The notes: generated from the sequence alone by a model not told the origin. Shown: positions 28,294 through 38,194, counted from the first letter of the stretch. The stretch is DNA of 64,000 nt from CAZENU01 sp965222125 (GCA_965222125.1 CBDCTC010000006.1:186001-250000), one strand, 5' to 3'. Made by a program: numbers and translations.

Positions 28294-29148
28294 CTAAGAG
28301 GGGACGCCCTCCGCGGCCAGCAGGTCGTGAAGGCGTACCAGCGTCTCGCTGTTCTCGTCCAGCGAAAAGCCGTCGACCCGGTACTCGGCCTTCAGGCTCA
28401 TGCTGTCCACGGCCCCCAGGTCCGCAGACCTCTTCACCATCTCTCGCTCCTCGTCGACCGTCGGCAGCAGGTTGCGTCTCGCCCGGCGCGACATCGCGGC
28501 GACGAGGCCGTACCCGCCCCAGCTCGATACGCTGGCTATGACGAGCTCGTCAGTGGTCGTCACGCACGCCTTCTCGACCAGCGTCGGCACCCCGGGCACG
28601 TGCGCCTTCAGGTTGCCTAGCCCGATCTCGTTGCCGCCGTCGCCGATCCCGACCGTGGCCGTGCGGCACGTGAACAGGCGGTCGATCCGCGCCGTGTAGT
28701 CGGTGATGTCCAGGTTGCGCATGTTCCGGTACAGGCCCTCGGCGGTGGGGCCGCACCGCTCGATCGCTATGAGCAGCGACGGCTCGTGCTCCGCGAGCAG
28801 GTCGGCAGCGAACGCTCCGCTCGCCTCGTCGTCGGCGATCGGGAAGTCCACGACGGCCTCCTCCGAGCCCAGGATTCCGGTCAGAACGGGCGCCGAGTAC
28901 CGGTCCGTGACGTACACAACCCGGTTGCCCAACGCCTCCAGCGCCCTGCCTATTGCGACGGCGCCGGGGGGGCCGTCCGTCTCGGGGGCGGCGGCGGCGA
29001 GGATGTAGAAGCCGGTCGCGATCAGCACCGTCCCCGGGTTGTCGAGCACCAGCTCCGCGGCGCGGTCGCAGAAGTCGGCCGGCACGTGGGGGCGAAGCGC
29101 CGCGATGCCCCGGCGGTCACGGTCGAGAATGATGTCTTCGATGCTCAT
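28294..29148 (-). CDS. DUF4392 protein, C-terminal half of a split D-glutamate cyclase
   Basis: 284 residues from ATG 29148 (MSIEDIILDRD). DUF4392 fold with TVLIATGFYILAA at the nucleotide-like site, ETDGPPGAVAIGRAL, and the metal/substrate block VGIGDGGNEIGLGNL. In animals a mitochondrial protein consisting of DUF1445 then DUF4392 converts D-glutamate to 5-oxo-D-proline. Here the two parts are separate, adjacent, in the same order and direction (DUF1445 at 29228-30022, 79 bases upstream). Function as a two-subunit D-glutamate cyclase is inferred from that fusion. Confidence 0.85.
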   Translation of the reverse strand: MSIEDIILDRDRRGIAALRPHVPADFCDRAAELVLDNPGTVLIATGFYILAAAAPETDGPPGAVAIGRALEALGNRVVYVTDRYSAPVLTGILGSEEAVVDFPIADDEASGAFAADLLAEHEPSLLIAIERCGPTAEGLYRNMRNLDITDYTARIDRLFTCRTATVGIGDGGNEIGLGNLKAHVPGVPTLVEKACVTTTDELVIASVSSWGGYGLVAAMSRRARRNLLPTVDEEREMVKRSADLGAVDSMSLKAEYRVDGFSLDENSETLVRLHDLLAAEGVPS

Positions 29149-29227
29149 CGTAGGTCCAACTCCTAGCAGCGTCATACGGTGCGACTTGGAGGCGTCAATA
29201 GAAGGACTGGGCCGTCGCCGCGGACCG

Positions 29228-30022
29228 CTAGAGGACGGAGAGGTCTTCGTCGCGGGCGTCGGTGATGAACATGTGCCCCGGCGCGTGCGTGATCATCAGC
29301 GGCGGCTTCGAGCTCATCGCCACGGCCTGCGGAGTGACCCCACAGGCCCAGAAGACCGGCACCTCGTCGTCGCGCACCTCCACCGGGTCGCCCATGTCGG
29401 AGCGGTTGATATCCTGGATGCCGATGGCGGCCGGATCGCCGACGTGGACGGGAGAGCCGTGCACCGCCGGGAACCGCGTCGTCACCTGCACGGCCCTGAT
29501 TACCTTCTCCGTCGGTATGGGCCGCATCGAGACGACCATCGGGCCAGAGAACGCGCCGGCGGACGCGGTCTCGATGTTGGTGATGAACATCGAGACGTTG
29601 ACCCCCTGGTCGACGTGGCGCAGGGGGATGCCGGCGTTGATCAGCGCGTTGTCGAACGTGAAGCTGCACCCCAGCAGGAACGACACCATGTCGCCCTGCC
29701 AGTAGTCGGCGATGTCGGTCACCTCCGCCTCGAGCTCGCCGTAGCGGTAGACGCGGTACCGTGGCAGGTCGTACCGCAGGTCGGCGCCGGGCGCGAACAC
29801 TTTGGGTTCGGCCGATCCGGCGTCTACCACCTCGAGCAGCGGGCACGGCTTCGGGTTACGCTGGCAGAACAGCAGGAAGTCGAACGCCAGGTCGCCGGGG
29901 AGGATGACCAGGTTGGCCTGCACGTGGCCGGGGGCCATGCCGGGCGTGAAGGTGTCGATCTCCCCGGAGCGCATGAGCGCCCGCAGCTCAGCCGGGCTGG
30001 AGGGTACTGCCGATATCTGCAT
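29228..30022 (-). CDS. DUF1445 hydro-lyase-like protein, N-terminal half of a split D-glutamate cyclase
   Basis: 264 residues, full length for DUF1445. Family blocks: GMAPGHVQANLVILP, FLLFCQRNPKPCPLLEVVD, YWQGDMVSFLLGCSFTFDNAL, and the C-terminal FWACGVTPQAVAM and ITHAPGHMFITD. Homologues next to LamB/YcsF and allophanate-type genes are annotated as putative hydro-lyases, but here the partner is DUF4392. The start lies 41 bases from the mutS stop on the same strand, so the three genes may be cotranscribed. Confidence 0.88.
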   Translation of the reverse strand: MQISAVPSSPAELRALMRSGEIDTFTPGMAPGHVQANLVILPGDLAFDFLLFCQRNPKPCPLLEVVDAGSAEPKVFAPGADLRYDLPRYRVYRYGELEAEVTDIADYWQGDMVSFLLGCSFTFDNALINAGIPLRHVDQGVNVSMFITNIETASAGAFSGPMVVSMRPIPTEKVIRAVQVTTRFPAVHGSPVHVGDPAAIGIQDINRSDMGDPVEVRDDEVPVFWACGVTPQAVAMSSKPPLMITHAPGHMFITDARDEDLSVL

Positions 30023-30063
30023 GATGCGGGTACATTATTACGCCGCGCCGTCCGCCGTCAACC

Positions 30064-32700
30064 TCAGCCGCCGCTCTGCTCGCGGGCTCGCCGCTGCAGC
30101 TCGTAGAGCTTGTTGATCGCCTCCAGGGGCGTCATCGAAGATACGTCCAGCGCCAGCAGCTCCTTCAGCGCCTCCGGCGTCGTCGTCATCAACGGAAGCT
30201 GCCGCGCGGGCGCCCTTGCGCGCCCGGCACGGCGCCGGCCCGCGCCGTCGGCCCCTTGAGTACCGGCGGCGCTCTCCAGCTCGCCGAGTACCTCCCAGGC
30301 GCGGTTCACCACGGCCCCTGGCATCCCCGCCAGGCGGGCGACGTATATGCCGTAGCTGCGGTCGGCCCCGCCGGGCACGATGCGCCGCAGGAACACGACC
30401 TCGCCCTTGTCCTCCGTCACGGCCACGTTGTAGTTTCGCGCCCGAGGCAGGACATCGGCCAGCTCCGTCAGCTCGTGGTAGTGTGTGGCGAACAGGGTCT
30501 TGGCGCCCAGGCGCGGATGATTGTGGACGTACTCGGCCACCCCGCGCGCGATGGCAAGCCCGTCGTACGTGCTGGTGCCGCGTCCGATCTCGTCCAGGAT
30601 CACCAGCGACCGGGACGTGGCGTGGTTCAGGATCGCCGCCGTCTCGACCATCTCCACCATGAACGTCGATTGACCGACCGCGAGGTCGTCCTGCAGGCCA
30701 ACTCGCGTGAAAATCCTGTCGACGAGGCCTACTGAGGCGGACGCGGCGGGGACGAAGCTGCCGATCTGGGCCATCAGGGTGATGAGAGCGACCTGCCTGA
30801 TGTAGGTCGACTTGCCCGCCATGTTGGGCCCCGTCAGCACGATGAGCTGCTCGCCTCCGCTCGACATCTTCGTGTCGTTGGGAACGAAGGAGCCGGGCGG
30901 CAGGGTCCGCTCGACGACCGGGTGGCGTCCCTCGCTGATCTCGAGAGCGTCGCCGTCGTCCAGCTTCGGGCGGACGTAGCCGTGCTGGCCGGCCACCTCC
31001 GCGAGGCCGCAGAAGACATCCGCCCGCGCCACCGCACCCGCCGTCCTCAGAACGGACGCGGCGGAGCCGGCGAGCTGGCCGCACACCTGCCTGAACAGCG
31101 ACGCCTCCAGGTCCGCGACGCGCTCCTGGGCGTTCATGACGAGCGATTCGTACTCTTTCATCTCCGGCGTGATGAAGCGCTCGCCGCCTACCAGGGTCTG
31201 CCGTCGGACGTACTCCTCCGGGACGCGGTCCAGGTTGGCCTTGCTTATCTCTATGTAGTAGCCGAATACCCTGTTGTAGCCGACCTTCAGGTTCTTGATC
31301 CCGGTCCGCTTGCGCTCGGTCGGCTCCAGCGCGGCGATGTAGTCCTGCGCCTCCCGCGACGAGCTCCGGAGCGCGTCCAGTTCGGGCGAGAAGCCGTCCC
31401 GGATGACCCCGCCGTCGCCGATCGTGGGCGGCGGATCGTCGCCTATCGCGCGGCGGACCAGGCCGGAGACGTCGGCGTTGTCCTCGATCCGCTCGGCCAG
31501 CCACGCGACCTCCGGCGCGTCGTCGTCCTCGGTCATGATCCCTCGGAGCTGGGGCGCCGCCTCGACGCTCGCGGCAAGCCCGACCAGGTCCCTGGGCGTG
31601 GCAACGCCGCCGCGCACTCGATTGACGAGGCGCTCGATGTCCGAGACCCGGTCGAGCACCGACGAGACGCGGGCGCGGCGGAGGGCGCTCCGGCGGAACC
31701 ACGAGACGGCGTCCAATCTCTCCTCCAGCCGGGCCACGTCGAGCAGCGGCTGACCCACCCAACGCCTCAGCAGCCGGCCACCCATCGACGTCCTGGTGCG
31801 GTCGAGCACCGAGAGCAGGGAGGCCGACCGATCGCCCCACCTGCCGCCTTCGAACAGCTCCAGGTTTCTACGCGTCTGGGCGTCGAGCACCATGTAGGCG
31901 TCGGTGAAGTACGTGTAGAGGCTGGTGACCTGGGAAAGAGCCGCGCCGTGGTGTCTTCCCAGGTAGTCGACGATGGCCCCGGCCGCGCGGACCGCCAGCG
32001 GCAGGCCGTCGCAGCCGAACGCCTCCAGCGACGCGACGCCGAAGTGGCCCAGCAGCGTCTCGGTCGCCCACTCCAGGTCGAACGCGTCGGCCTCCAGCGG
32101 GGTGACGCCCGTGTCGGTCAGCGAGGCCGTCGGCTCCTGCCGCTCCGGTACGAGCAGCTCCGACGGCGCCAGCCGGACCAGCTCCACGTCCAGGTGGGCT
32201 ATCGGGAACTGGCTGACGGCGAACTCGCTCGTCGTGATATCGACGTAGGCGAGGCCTGCGTGTTGCTCGTCGACCACGGCCGCGGCCAGATAGTTGTTCG
32301 CCCCACCCTCGAGCAGGGCGTCCTCGATCACGGTGCCGGCCGTGACCACCCGAACGACCGCACGGTCGACGAGGCCCTTGGACTGGGCCGGATCGCTCGT
32401 CTGCTCGCAGATGGCGACCTTGTGGCCTTTCTTGATGAGCCGGGCCAGGTACGGCTCGAGCGAGTGGTACGGAATGCCGGCGAGGGGGACGCGCGGGCCG
32501 CGGCCCATCTCACGCGAGGTCAGGGCGATCTCAAGCTCCCGCGAGACGAGACGGGCGTCTTCGTCGAAGGTCTCATAGAAGTCGCCCATCCGAAAGAGCA
32601 GGATGGCGTCTTCGTGCTCCTTCTTTATGCGGAGGTACTGCCGTCTGGCGGGGGTCGTCAATGCGTTGTCCGGGAAGCGTAGGCGGCTGGGTATGGCCAC
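30064..32700 (-). CDS. mutS: DNA mismatch repair protein MutS
   Basis: 878 residues, normal for MutS1. N-terminal mismatch-binding segment LLFRMGDFYETFDEDA with the Phe-x-Glu wedge (FYE), connector and lever domains, then the ABC-type ATPase: Walker A GPNMAGKSTYIRQ, Walker B VILDEIGRGTSTYDGLAIA, followed by the KTLFATHYHELTEL block. The C-terminal tail is long and basic. It recognises mispairs and recruits MutL; no mutL is in the window. Heads a minus-strand group with the two D-glutamate cyclase genes. Confidence 0.97.
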   Translation of the reverse strand: MAIPSRLRFPDNALTTPARRQYLRIKKEHEDAILLFRMGDFYETFDEDARLVSRELEIALTSREMGRGPRVPLAGIPYHSLEPYLARLIKKGHKVAICEQTSDPAQSKGLVDRAVVRVVTAGTVIEDALLEGGANNYLAAAVVDEQHAGLAYVDITTSEFAVSQFPIAHLDVELVRLAPSELLVPERQEPTASLTDTGVTPLEADAFDLEWATETLLGHFGVASLEAFGCDGLPLAVRAAGAIVDYLGRHHGAALSQVTSLYTYFTDAYMVLDAQTRRNLELFEGGRWGDRSASLLSVLDRTRTSMGGRLLRRWVGQPLLDVARLEERLDAVSWFRRSALRRARVSSVLDRVSDIERLVNRVRGGVATPRDLVGLAASVEAAPQLRGIMTEDDDAPEVAWLAERIEDNADVSGLVRRAIGDDPPPTIGDGGVIRDGFSPELDALRSSSREAQDYIAALEPTERKRTGIKNLKVGYNRVFGYYIEISKANLDRVPEEYVRRQTLVGGERFITPEMKEYESLVMNAQERVADLEASLFRQVCGQLAGSAASVLRTAGAVARADVFCGLAEVAGQHGYVRPKLDDGDALEISEGRHPVVERTLPPGSFVPNDTKMSSGGEQLIVLTGPNMAGKSTYIRQVALITLMAQIGSFVPAASASVGLVDRIFTRVGLQDDLAVGQSTFMVEMVETAAILNHATSRSLVILDEIGRGTSTYDGLAIARGVAEYVHNHPRLGAKTLFATHYHELTELADVLPRARNYNVAVTEDKGEVVFLRRIVPGGADRSYGIYVARLAGMPGAVVNRAWEVLGELESAAGTQGADGAGRRRAGRARAPARQLPLMTTTPEALKELLALDVSSMTPLEAINKLYELQRRAREQSGG

Positions 32701-32770
32701 ATTCTACGCGAGCGGCCCAGCTCAGGGAACCGCCGAGAACGCTCCGCCTGGGTTCACAGTCGATGACCTC

Positions 32771-32856
32771 ACAGCCGTTCACTCCGAGTAGCGCCGATGC
32801 TTCATCGACGCGTATCGAGGGGCCCACACAGGGTCTCACCAACCGCGAATGGTTAC
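32771..32856. repeat. Dispersed repeat family C
   Basis: GCCGTTCACTCCGAGTAGCG, then ATGCTTCATCGACGCGTATC and GGGTCTCACC, ending AATGGTTAC; between mutS and the reductase gene. Confidence 0.7.
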
Positions 32857-32897
32857 AGCGCGCCCGCCGAGGCAGCGGGTCCCGAAGACGCGCGAGG

Positions 32898-33647
32898 CTA
32901 GTCCTGCTTCCAGAAACGCTCTTCTTCGACCTTGTAGCCCTGCGGCTTGAGCTTGTCCTTGACATCCTCGATCATGTCGGGGTGGCCGCAGGCGTAGACC
33001 AGCGTGTCCTCCGGGGTCAGGCCGAACTGGTCGACGTACTTCTCGACGATGTTGTTGACGCGGCCGGTCTCTCCGGTCCAGCCGGCGTTCTGCTCCTCGG
33101 TCGGACGGCTGACCGTGGGAACATAGGTGATCTTGTCCGGGTGCTCGGCCGCCAGCCGCTCCAGCTCGTCCAGGTAGGTGAACTCGTCGTGGTAGCTGGC
33201 GCCCTGCAGCACGTAGAAGTGGTACCCCTCGTTGCCCTTGTGCAGGTAGTCGCGGAGGAAGCTGATGTAGGGGACGACGCCGGTGACGGTCGCCACGAGC
33301 AGATGGTTGGTCAGCTTGGGCTTGAAGACGAATATCCCCTTGGCCCGTGGCCGCATCGTCATCGTGTCGCCTTCGTGAAGGTCCCATATGAGCGGGGTAA
33401 GGTTGCCGTCAGGCGGCGGCACGAGCTCGACGAACAGCTCGATCTCCTCCTCGTGGGGGGCCGAAGAGATCGAGTACGCGCGCTCGATGCCATCTCTTCC
33501 GATGGTGCAGTACTGCCCCGCCTTGAAGGTGAAGCCCTCGGGCCGGGAGATCCACACCAGCAGCAGCTCGTCCGTGATGTCCACGCGCCTGAGAACTCTG
33601 GTTTCGGCAAGCTTGGGGGCCGGTGGCCGGCGTCTAACGGTCGTCAA
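32898..33647 (-). CDS. Ferredoxin-NADP reductase-like flavoprotein
   Basis: 249 residues from TTG 33647, which has AGGAGG ten bases upstream; a longer open frame to 33839 has no ribosome site and a non-homologous N-terminus. FAD-binding barrel with the RAYSISSAP motif and a C-terminal NADP domain (VTGVVPYISFLRDYL, VYACGHPDMIEDVKDKL). Lacks a ferredoxin domain of its own, so it should pass electrons between NADPH and a separate ferredoxin or flavodoxin. A family C repeat separates it from mutS. Confidence 0.9.
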   Translation of the reverse strand: MTTVRRRPPAPKLAETRVLRRVDITDELLLVWISRPEGFTFKAGQYCTIGRDGIERAYSISSAPHEEEIELFVELVPPPDGNLTPLIWDLHEGDTMTMRPRAKGIFVFKPKLTNHLLVATVTGVVPYISFLRDYLHKGNEGYHFYVLQGASYHDEFTYLDELERLAAEHPDKITYVPTVSRPTEEQNAGWTGETGRVNNIVEKYVDQFGLTPEDTLVYACGHPDMIEDVKDKLKPQGYKVEEERFWKQD

Positions 33648-33839
33648 TTTCGAGTCGCCTCCTATCGGACTTATGATGCCACAAACGCGTCGCCGTTTGA
33701 AAGCGACCGCCCCGCCATGCGACAGGCACACCGCGTTTGCAGGATATAGAATGCGCTGGGCGGCCAGGTGGACGCTGGCGTGAGTCCATCGCGTCCACCG
33801 AGAAAGGCCGCGGACGGCCGCCAGATTGGAGTTCGTCAA

Positions 33840-35288
33840 ATGAAGGGCCTCGCAAACATCGGCTCCAGGATGGAGCTATTCGTCGACGACTGGCTGATCG
33901 ACCGGTTGGACGGCGCCGAGCGCGTCCTGCACAGCCCCGTCCCGCAAGACGTCGCGCTCGTGTGCGACGCCCCGTGGGAGGGCAACAGCTCCAAGCAGGT
34001 CACCGTGTTCGAGGACGGCGGCCTGTACCGGATGTACTACCGCGGCAGCCAGGTCGACTACACGCCCGGCGAGATGACCAACCGCCACCAGGTGACCTGC
34101 TACGCCGAGAGCGCCGACGGCATACGCTGGGAGAAGCCGTCGCTCGGCCTGGTGGAGTTCGACGGCTCGACCGACAACAACATCGTCTGGGACGGGCCGG
34201 GCAGCCACAACTTCATGCCGTTCAAGGACGACAACCCGAACCGCGAGGCCGACGCCCTGTACAAGGCGGTGGGCGGCGTGCGCGGCGGGCTCTACGCGTT
34301 CAAGTCGGCCGACGGGATTCGATGGTCCCTCATGACCAACGAGCGCGTGATCACGAAGGGCGCCTTCGACTCGCCGAACCTGGCGCTCTGGGACGCCGCC
34401 AGGGGCGAGTACAGGGAGTACCATCGCGACTTCCGCGACGGCGTGGACGAATGGGGCAACCGCAACGGGCGCGACATACGGACGTCGGCGTCCAAAGACT
34501 TCCTGTGCTGGCCCGCCCCGGAGTGGCTGAGGTACTCGCCGGGCCGCGTCGGCCAACTCTACACCAACCAGGTCCTCCCGTACTACCGCGCGCCGCACAT
34601 CCTGCTCGGCTTCCCGACCAGGTACACCGACAGGGGTTGGGCCGAGTCGACGAAGGCGCTGCCGCAGATCGAGTACCGCAGGGTCCGCGGCAGCAGGTCG
34701 CAGCGCGAGGGCACCGCGATGACCGACGGCATGTTCATGTCGAGCCGCGACGGGCTCAACTTCGACATCTGGCCCGAGGCGTTCATCAGACCCGGTCTGC
34801 GGCTCAAGGAGAACTGGTTCTACGGCGACAACTACCAGGGGCACGGCCTGGTCGAGACGGCCTCCCACGTCGCGGGCGCGGCCGACGAGCTGTCCGTGTA
34901 CGTGACCGAGGCGACGTTCCTCGACTACACCGTCGCCAGGTTCAGGCGGTTCACGCTGCGCGTCGACGGCTTCGTCTCGGTGCGCGCCAGGCTCAGCGGT
35001 GGTCAGCTCGTGACGAGGCCGATCGTCTTCGACGGCGGCGAGCTCGCCCTCAACTTCTCCAGCTCGGCGGGCGGGGGCATTCGCGTGGAGGTGCAGGACA
35101 GGACCGGGTACGCCATCCCCGGGTTCGGTCTGGAGGACTGCCACGACCTGTTCGGGGACGACCTGGAGCGCGTCGTGTCCTGGCGCGGCGGCGGCGACAT
35201 TTCGACCTTGGCCGGCCAACCGGTCAGGCTACGCTTCGAGCTTCGAGACGCCGACCTCTACTCGCTCCGCTTCCGGAGCCCTGAGTGA
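33840..35288 (+). CDS. Five-bladed beta-propeller glycosidase-like protein
   Basis: 482 residues from ATG 33840. Starts with SRMELFVDDWLIDRLDG and repeats of the type YAESADGIRWEKPSLG, FKSADGIRWSLM and MSSRDGLNFD, each a propeller blade with an SxDG(I/L)xW/F motif as in GH43/GH32/GH130-like proteins; the last 120 residues (VDGFVSVRARLSGGQLVTRP) form a jelly-roll-like module. No signal peptide, so predicted cytoplasmic. Catalytic acids are not assigned with confidence, so glycosidase activity is a guess from fold. Followed by a GNAT after six bases, suggesting coupling. Confidence 0.75.
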   Translation: MKGLANIGSRMELFVDDWLIDRLDGAERVLHSPVPQDVALVCDAPWEGNSSKQVTVFEDGGLYRMYYRGSQVDYTPGEMTNRHQVTCYAESADGIRWEKPSLGLVEFDGSTDNNIVWDGPGSHNFMPFKDDNPNREADALYKAVGGVRGGLYAFKSADGIRWSLMTNERVITKGAFDSPNLALWDAARGEYREYHRDFRDGVDEWGNRNGRDIRTSASKDFLCWPAPEWLRYSPGRVGQLYTNQVLPYYRAPHILLGFPTRYTDRGWAESTKALPQIEYRRVRGSRSQREGTAMTDGMFMSSRDGLNFDIWPEAFIRPGLRLKENWFYGDNYQGHGLVETASHVAGAADELSVYVTEATFLDYTVARFRRFTLRVDGFVSVRARLSGGQLVTRPIVFDGGELALNFSSSAGGGIRVEVQDRTGYAIPGFGLEDCHDLFGDDLERVVSWRGGGDISTLAGQPVRLRFELRDADLYSLRFRSPE

Positions 35289-35294
35289 GACGCG

Positions 35295-36086
35295 ATGGCT
35301 GAGTGGCAGATCAGGCTGACCGCGGACCGGACGGAGCTGCTGGCCTACCTGAACGAGGACCGGCCGTATGCGGCACTCGCGATCGGCGACCTGGAGCCAC
35401 GTCTCTTTCCCATGAGCACCTTCGCCGTGGCGGAGGCTGACGGCTACATCGGGGCGCTGGCGCTGCACTTCCGCGGCATCACGCCGTCGCCGCTGCAGCT
35501 TATGGGCGACAACGACGGGCTGCGAGCGATCATGACCGAGCAAACGTGTCCCGAGAGCACCTGTGTTGTCGGGAAGCCGGAACACGTCGCGGTCGTCAAG
35601 GAGCTCTACGACTGGGGCAGGCCGGGGCTGATGCTGCGCATGGCCATGCGCGGCGAGGCCTTCCGCGACGAGGGCGGCGGTTGCGTGCGGCTCGCGACTT
35701 CCCACCTGGAGAGTCTGTCAAACCTCTACAGCCACGGTGGAGTCAACTCGTTCAACGCCGAACATCTGGAGCACAACGTCTTCTACGGGGTCTTCGAGGA
35801 AGGGCAGCTCGTCGCGGCGGCAGGAACGCACTTGGTCAGCCGGACCTACGGCGTGGCGGCCGTGGGAAGCGTATACACGACGCCGAGGTGTCGAGGACGA
35901 GGCTACGGCACAGCGACGCCGAGCGCCGTCGTAGGCAATCTCGTGCGTCAGGGAATCCAGGACATCGTCCTGACGGTCGGACGGGAGAACGACGGCGCGA
36001 TCCGAATCTACGAGCGCCTCGGGTTCCGGGTGCACTGTCCCATCGTTGCCGGGCCGACCAGCCGCGTTCCTCGATCATCCCATTGA
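35295..36086 (+). CDS. GNAT-family N-acetyltransferase
   Basis: 263 residues with a long N-terminal domain (MAEWQIRLTADRTELLAYLN) and a C-terminal FR47-like GNAT core: VAAAGTHLVSRTYGVAAVGSVYT, then the acetyl-CoA loop CRGRGYGTATPSAVV and ENDGAIRIYERLGFRVH. The usual R-x-x-G-x-G/A loop is RGRGYGTA. It starts six bases after the propeller gene. The IS1380 copy B begins about 18 bases past its stop, so the last residues (TSRVPRSSH) may have been altered by the insertion. Confidence 0.85.
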   Translation: MAEWQIRLTADRTELLAYLNEDRPYAALAIGDLEPRLFPMSTFAVAEADGYIGALALHFRGITPSPLQLMGDNDGLRAIMTEQTCPESTCVVGKPEHVAVVKELYDWGRPGLMLRMAMRGEAFRDEGGGCVRLATSHLESLSNLYSHGGVNSFNAEHLEHNVFYGVFEEGQLVAAAGTHLVSRTYGVAAVGSVYTTPRCRGRGYGTATPSAVVGNLVRQGIQDIVLTVGRENDGAIRIYERLGFRVHCPIVAGPTSRVPRSSH

Positions 36087-36103
36087 CTGAATGGCAGCCC
36101 GCC

Positions 36104-37365
36104 CCAAATCCACCGGCTAAATGAGTGGGAGACCTCGTTGGAGCCCGCCGCGAAGGGGGCTAAGATGGTTGTTGAAAGGACAAAGCCATCACCAACGAGG
36201 TGCACCCATTATGCGGCAAGGAGTTCTGCCGTTCCAGTACGTCGAGGAGAGAAGTTCGACAGGTATGACGGCCATGGCGGGTCTGGGAGTCTACCTGGAC
36301 CTGTTCGAGGCAGTTGGCCTGAGAGAGTCGGTGGACCGTCACGTGGGCGTGAGGAGTGAGGCGCAGGGCTGGACGGACAGCCAGGTGGTGACCTCGTTGA
36401 TAGTGCTGAACCTGGTGGGCGGGGAGTCGGTGGGCGACCTTCGGATACTGGAGAAGGATGCTGGGTTGTGTAGGATGTTGAGTATGGCCGAGCGTCACGG
36501 GATGCCCGGTAGAGAGCGAAGGGCGCTTCGGAGGGGGTGGCGCACCGAGCGTCGTCGGAATGTCCCGCCGCCTTCGTCAGTGTTCCGCTACCTGTCTAGC
36601 TTCCATGACGAACAGGAGGAGGCCAAGCGTGAGCCCCACAAGGCGTTCATACCCGCTGCGACCGATGCTCTGGTTGGTCTGAGGAGGGTGAATGCGGAGA
36701 CGATAGGCTTCGTTCAGAGCCATGCTGGGCATAAACAAGCAACGTTGGGTATGGACGCGACGCTGATCGAGACCCACAAGAGGCAGGCGAGCTATTGCTA
36801 CGACAAGTACAGGGCGTATCAGCCTCTGACGACGTACTGCGCCGAAGCCGACCAGATTGTGCACTCGGAGTTTCGAGACGGCAATGTACCTGCGGGCCGC
36901 CAGCAGCTTCGGGTGCTGCGGGAGTCATTGGAGTATCTGCCCAGAGGAGTCGAAGAGGTGCTGCTGAGGTCTGACACGGCGGGTTACCAGCGGGAGTTGC
37001 TGCGGTACTGCGCCGAGGGCAGAAACGAACGCTTCGGGGTGATCGAGTTCGCCGTCGGCGCCGATGTTACGCCGGAGTTGAAGCGGGCGATCGACTCTGT
37101 GCCGGAGGGCGATTGGCATGAACTCAAACAGAGTGTGGTGGGCCATGAGTTGGAAACGGGACAACAGTGGGCGGAGGTGAACTTCGTACCCAACTGGATA
37201 GGTCACAAAAAGAGTAGTCCTGAGTACCGTTTCATAGCGATCAGAAAGTTGCTGCGCAAGCCGCCTATGCCAGGGATGGAGGCTCACCTGCAGTTGTCGG
37301 TCCCCGTCATGGAGATGTCGGGGCGAGGGTGGTACAAGGTCACAGCATTGGTGACCAACCGTATG
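36104..37365 (+). mobile_element. IS1380-family element, copy B, 3'-truncated
   Basis: The left end (AAATCCACCGGCTAAATGAG, then GGGAGACCTCGTTGG) aligns base for base with copy A at 2161. Homology stops at 37364-37365 (GTGACCAACCG), where IS5-type sequence begins. The remaining third of the element, present in copy A, is not found on the other side, so a deletion accompanied or followed that insertion. Confidence 0.8.
36211..37365 (+). pseudogene. IS1380-family transposase, truncated (copy B)
   Basis: ATG 36211 with GAGGTG under the leader stem-loop. First 385 codons intact: LGMDATLIETHK and LRSDTAGYQREL hold two catalytic Asp residues. At TALVTNR the frame enters IS5-type DNA and stops after 21 foreign residues at 37428, so the C-terminal part with the last catalytic residue region is missing. 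Confidence 0.88.
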
Positions 37366-38194
37366 GCAAGTCGCCATTGGCGACGGAACCACAGGAGTGC
37401 GCACGCAAGCTGCAGCAATCCGATGTAGTTCGACGCCTTTTTGTCGTAGCGTACCAGAACAGCACGGCACTTGGAGAGCCATGCTAGAGTCCGTTCCACA
37501 ACCCACCGGCGCGCAGGATACCGCTTGCGCCCAGAACCGTCCAACTTCTCCTCGCCGATGCGTCGGATGTGTGGCCGATAGCCGTGTCTGGCGACGGCTC
37601 GACGACCCGAAGGATTGACATACCCCTTGTCCAAGCACAGGTGCTGTGGGTCATCCTCGGTGAGTTGCGGTCGTTCGACCACAATCGTCTCCAGGGTCTC
37701 ATCCAACAACGTGGCGTCGTGGGCGTTGGCTCCGGCAACCACAATGCTCAATGGGCCGCCCTGTCCTTCCACAAGCAGGCTCCGCTTGCTGCCAGCCTTG
37801 CCGCGATCCGTTGGGTTGGGTCCAATCAGGTCCCCCCATAACGTGCCTTGCCCATGGCCCCGTCTGCCGCCTGCCATTCCCAGTCCACGCCGCCCAACTC
37901 TTCGCACTGTTCCACCAAGGCTCTCCATATTCGGCGCAAGACACCCAGTTCCACCCACCGTTGAAAGGTGCGATGGATTGTGCTGTCGTCCCCCAGTTCT
38001 TTCGGCAATCGGTTCCATTGGCACCCGCTGCGCAAACGGAAAATGATGCCGTTGAGCATCTGTCTGGGGTCAGCCCGCTTGCGGCCTCTGTCTTTGGGAG
38101 GGTCTGCCTCCAAGATGATAGGCCCAATGAGTTCCCAAAGCTCGTCCGATGCTTCCCATATGGTTCCCAAGCCCTCTTGGTGAAGTTCCTCCAA
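37366..38194 (-). CDS. IS5-family transposase with -1 frameshift
   Basis: Two overlapping frames. The first (TTG 38194; GGAGG overlapping) encodes the DUF4096-type N-terminus (ELIGPIILEADPP, RLRSGCQWNRLPKELGDD) and the first catalytic Asp in AADGAMGKARYGG, then stops. A -1 slip on the six-G run at 37840-37845 continues into DLIGPNPTDRG with the second Asp in CLDKGYVNPSG and Glu in RRWVVERTLAWLSKCRAVLVRYD. This arrangement is the usual programmed frameshift of IS427-type elements. Its own stop codon is missing; the frame continues into IS1380 sequence and ends at 37284. Confidence 0.75.

Noticed and set aside
33648..33839. 64-residue N-terminal extension of the ferredoxin reductase
   Set aside because: No ribosome site; TTG 33647 has AGGAGG and gives the normal family length.
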